Below are positions 24,506-26,595 of a DNA stretch of 26,595 nucleotides, piece by piece (positions within the stretch are counted from its first letter, which is position 1; each line of letters begins with the position of its first letter). Both the position numbers and the translations under genes were made by a program. The DNA lies in contig JASEGX010000004.1 of the NCBI GenBank assembly GCA_030017815.1, forward strand, positions 1-26,595, written 5' to 3'. The notes beneath the pieces are model-generated. The model made no database searches, was not told the origin of the DNA, and was given only the letters and a program-made list of their open reading frames with translations. This DNA is from Thermodesulfobacteriota bacterium. GTDB taxonomy: Bacteria; Desulfobacterota; QYQD01.

Positions 24506-24727
24506 ATGGATGAATATTCCATTAATCCTGCTCCGGGGATCAGGCAACCTCAGCCCGTAGAAAAATCTCCTAACCCAAAGGAATCTACACAGCGTAAGCA
24601 GGCGATACGGGACAGACCGCGCGAGCGCAAAGACGAGGCTGAAGCCGAGAACGGTCAGGGAAAGACGGGCGAGGAGAAAAAAGATCCGGAGAAAGAGCAG
24701 GGCAAGATTATCGATGTGATAGCTTAG
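24506..24727 (+). CDS. Small charged hypothetical protein in the flagellar cluster
   Basis: This 73-aa protein is hydrophilic and rich in Lys, Glu and Arg, with no membrane segment. It starts MDEYSINPAPGIRQPQPVEK and ends in a short hydrophobic tail GKIIDVIA. The sequence AGGGAGG (24492-24498) lies 7 bases before ATG 24506, favouring it over ATG 24500. No family is recognised. Position among flagellar genes and same strand suggest a flagellar accessory or chaperone-like peptide, which is inference only. Confidence 0.6.
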   Translation: MDEYSINPAPGIRQPQPVEKSPNPKESTQRKQAIRDRPRERKDEAEAENGQGKTGEEKKDPEKEQGKIIDVIA

Positions 24728-24745
24728 AAAGGCCCAAAGCTCAAA

Positions 24746-24765
24746 GCTGAAAGCTGAAGGCTGAT
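24746..24765. repeat. Copy of the GCTGAAAGCTGA / AGCTGAAGGCTGAT repeats
   Basis: GCTGAAAGCTGA (24746-24757) also occurs at 24466-24477. AAGCTGAAGGCTGAT (24751-24765) recurs exactly at 25363-25377. These are direct repeats in successive intergenic gaps. Confidence 0.6.
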
Positions 24766-24797
24766 CGGCATGAACTTATCTAAAGGAGCATAGACCC

Positions 24798-25268
24798 GTG
24801 GATCGTTTCAGTAGCGTAGAAACCTTAATGATTGTTCAGGTCGGGATCGAGATTATCCTGGTCCTGGTTGTGATTTTCTTATTGCTTAAGTTCAGGGAAA
24901 CTCGCTTTGGCCGGTTAAATCATGGTATCGAAAATGTCTCCGGACTAATCCATGAAACGGAGAAGATTTGCAGGACATTGGCGAACAATCTAAACGAGAA
25001 AAGGGCGCTGGCTGATAAGTTGCTGTCCGATATGGATCATAGGATAGGAGAGCTGCGCAAAATATCAGAGAGGGCGGCTGAATCGACCGGATGCCAGATT
25101 TCTACTCCCCATAAACAGGCTGCGGTCCCATATACAAATGTCGTGGAACTGTCGCGTTACGGACTTTCTGCGGATGAAATTGCCGAGCGATTATCAATGA
25201 CCATGGGAGAGGTAGAATTGGTTTTGGGGCTGGCCATGGAGAAAAGAGAGGCTAACAATAGTCGATAG
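24798..25268 (+). CDS. DUF2802-like membrane protein of flagellar clusters
   Basis: This 156-aa protein starts at GTG 24798 with AGGAGC about 10 bases upstream. One N-terminal membrane helix (~14-31, VQVGIEIILVLVVIFLLL) is followed by a coiled-coil-like stretch (~40-90, IHETEKICRTLANNLNEKRA). It ends in a helix-turn-helix-like module (VVELSRYGLSADEIAERLSM, then TMGEVELVLGLA). That arrangement matches DUF2802 proteins found near flagellar and chemotaxis genes. The biochemical role is unknown. Confidence 0.65.
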   Translation: MDRFSSVETLMIVQVGIEIILVLVVIFLLLKFRETRFGRLNHGIENVSGLIHETEKICRTLANNLNEKRALADKLLSDMDHRIGELRKISERAAESTGCQISTPHKQAAVPYTNVVELSRYGLSADEIAERLSMTMGEVELVLGLAMEKREANNSR

Positions 25269-25378
25269 CAAGCAGTCGGGAGTCGGGTGTCGGATAAAAA
25301 CGTTCGAAATGTTCGAAACGTTCGAACGTCGAACGACTCGAACGCCGAACATTGAAGGCCTTAAGCTGAAGGCTGATA
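25269..25378. repeat. Repeat-rich gap with TTCGAA words
   Basis: Bases 25301-25350 contain closely spaced copies of GTTCGAA and variants (GTCGAACG, CTCGAACG, GCCGAAC). Upstream, GTCGG recurs three times in 25276-25292. The gap ends with the AAGCTGAAGGCTGAT copy at 25363-25377. No gene is visible. Confidence 0.6.
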
Positions 25379-25387
25379 AGAGAAGAA

Positions 25388-26497
25388 TTGAAGATAGAAG
25401 GTAAGGCTGATTTACCCATCTTTAAGATCCTATCCGCGGGGGGATCAGGCCCCTCTCTGCAAGACCTCCAGAATTTGTTCGCCGTCGGTTCACGCTATGA
25501 GGGTACGGTTTTAGATATCCTTCCCGGAGAAGGGGCCTTATTGCGCATAGCCGGTCAGACCGTTATGGCCCAGACCGGGCTTCCCCTGGCAAGGGGCTTA
25601 AAGGCTGAATTTGAGGTGCGTGAGGTCTCTCCGCAGGTTGTTCTCAAGATGGTTGGTGAGTCGCCGGCCGAAGAATGGCAAAAGGAGTCTTTCCGGCAGC
25701 TTCTAACCCTCCGTCAGAAAACCGGCTATATACTGGGTAATGTGGCCAGACAGTTACGCGAGATGCCGGATTCTTCGTCCCATATAGCGGAAAGGCTCAG
25801 GCCCTTATCCAGCCTGTGGGATAGAATCCTTGTGGCGCAGGACCCCAACCCCTCTGTATTCAAGTTGATGGGTCTGGGCTGGGAGAACAAGCTCAGGACT
25901 CATTTTCTGAAAGGCCAACTTCCTGATTCCAGAGGTCTGGTAGAGACAGATATAAAGGGTCTGGTTATGCAAACCCTGAATAGTTTGTCCGGGTCCAAAC
26001 CGGATAGCGCCCTGGCGCGGGCGCTATCGTCCCTTTTGAATCTTATAGAGGGCTATCAGTCTGCCAATATGTGGTTTTTATCTCCGGAGGGGGAATCGGT
26101 TGTCTTTTTGCCCGTCTGGTTTTCCAAACAGGCCGGCTGGGGTGAATGTGAACTCTTATTGGACCGGGAGCCGGACGAAAAAGGGGACTCGAAGGATGGA
26201 TCTGAAGGTCCTTTCCGGGCGTTATTCTTCTTGAATATGAGCGGCTTGGGGCCTATGCGTGTAAGTTTAGAGGTCAGGGACAAAAAGATTAAGTGTCTAT
26301 TTATGGTGGCCGACAAAACCAGGCAGGAATATGTAATAAGGTCTTTACCTGAGCTTAGCGACCGGCTGGCCTCTTCCGGTTTTACGATCCTGTCCATGGA
26401 GTGCATAAGAAAGGAGAAAAAGGAGATAGAGGACGTATCTGTCTGGTTTGAAACCTTAAAGAAGGTCAAGCAGCCCCTTCTACATGTAGTAATCTAA
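25388..26497 (+). CDS. Probable flagellar hook-length control protein (FliK-like)
   Basis: This 369-aa protein starts at TTG 25388; the in-frame stop at 25367 leaves little alternative, and the ribosome site is weak. The N-terminal part (SRYEGTVLDILPGEGALLRI ... VMAQTGLPLARG) forms a small beta domain. The C-terminal ~100 residues (ALFFLNMSGLGPMRVSLEVR, then KIKCLFMVADKTRQEYVIRS, LPELSDRLASSGFTILSMEC) fit the Flg_hook core of FliK, which interacts with FlhB. The usual long low-complexity N-terminal region is short here. The identification rests on pattern and context, not on an alignment. Confidence 0.6.
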   Translation: MKIEGKADLPIFKILSAGGSGPSLQDLQNLFAVGSRYEGTVLDILPGEGALLRIAGQTVMAQTGLPLARGLKAEFEVREVSPQVVLKMVGESPAEEWQKESFRQLLTLRQKTGYILGNVARQLREMPDSSSHIAERLRPLSSLWDRILVAQDPNPSVFKLMGLGWENKLRTHFLKGQLPDSRGLVETDIKGLVMQTLNSLSGSKPDSALARALSSLLNLIEGYQSANMWFLSPEGESVVFLPVWFSKQAGWGECELLLDREPDEKGDSKDGSEGPFRALFFLNMSGLGPMRVSLEVRDKKIKCLFMVADKTRQEYVIRSLPELSDRLASSGFTILSMECIRKEKKEIEDVSVWFETLKKVKQPLLHVVI

Positions 26498-26595
26498 CGG
26501 GGGAGACAGAATACAGAATTAAGAATACAGGAGTAAGAAGTCAGAAGTAACCCCCCCCTTGCCCCGATACGGTTCACTTAAGGATAATCGGTCAC
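26498..26595 (+). other. Window end, noncoding
   Basis: The last 98 bases contain imperfect repeats (AGAATACAGAATTAAGAATA and a C run at 26551-26558) and no complete gene. A following flagellar gene may start beyond the window. Confidence 0.4.

Overview
The window reads as a chromosomal segment of a Gram-negative, flagellated bacterium, most like Desulfobacterota (the former Deltaproteobacteria). This placement is inferred from the flagellar gene order fliL-M-N-O-P-Q-R-flhB-flhA-flhF-flhG-fliA, a sigma-54-type promoter ahead of it, a LolA-like/ABC outer-membrane cluster, and short dispersed repeats typical of such genomes. No rRNA or tRNA gene was seen.

Bases 1-4379 hold a defence-like block. 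It starts with the C-terminal part of a type ISP restriction/modification enzyme that runs in from upstream. A possible 56-aa ORF follows, overlapping by 4 bases the start of a 546-aa protein that I do not recognise as a whole. That protein carries a HEPN-type RNYANH (Rx4H) motif near its C-terminus.

Bases 4380-6954 are a graveyard of mobile and addiction genes. On the minus strand are the tail of an IS30-like transposase and the tail of a response-regulator receiver domain. Next comes an intact REP-associated tyrosine transposase (RAYT) bracketed by 26-base inverted repeats. Its right end abuts a HigB/RelE-like toxin that has lost its N-terminus, followed by an intact XRE antitoxin. A MITE-like element made of four hairpins and a minus-strand HigA fragment complete the block.

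Bases 6955-12120 form a compact operon: a secreted LolA-like protein, two paralogous FtsX/MacB-type permeases, their ATPase and an outer-membrane beta-barrel protein. Together they look like an envelope-spanning export or lipid/lipoprotein trafficking system. A small cysteine-rich protein with a near-perfect Shine-Dalgarno is encoded on the minus strand just after it.

Bases 12771-26497 are the flagellar cluster. A GG-N10-GC (-24/-12) promoter precedes fliL. The genes then encode the C-ring (FliM, FliN), the type III export gate (FliO, P, Q, R, FlhB, FlhA), the FlhF/FlhG pair that sets flagellar position and number, and sigma-28 (FliA). After a small repeat element come a second, acidic FliL-like protein, a small charged protein, a DUF2802-like membrane protein and a probable FliK-like hook-length protein, separated by short GCTGAAAGCT-type and TTCGAA-type repeats.
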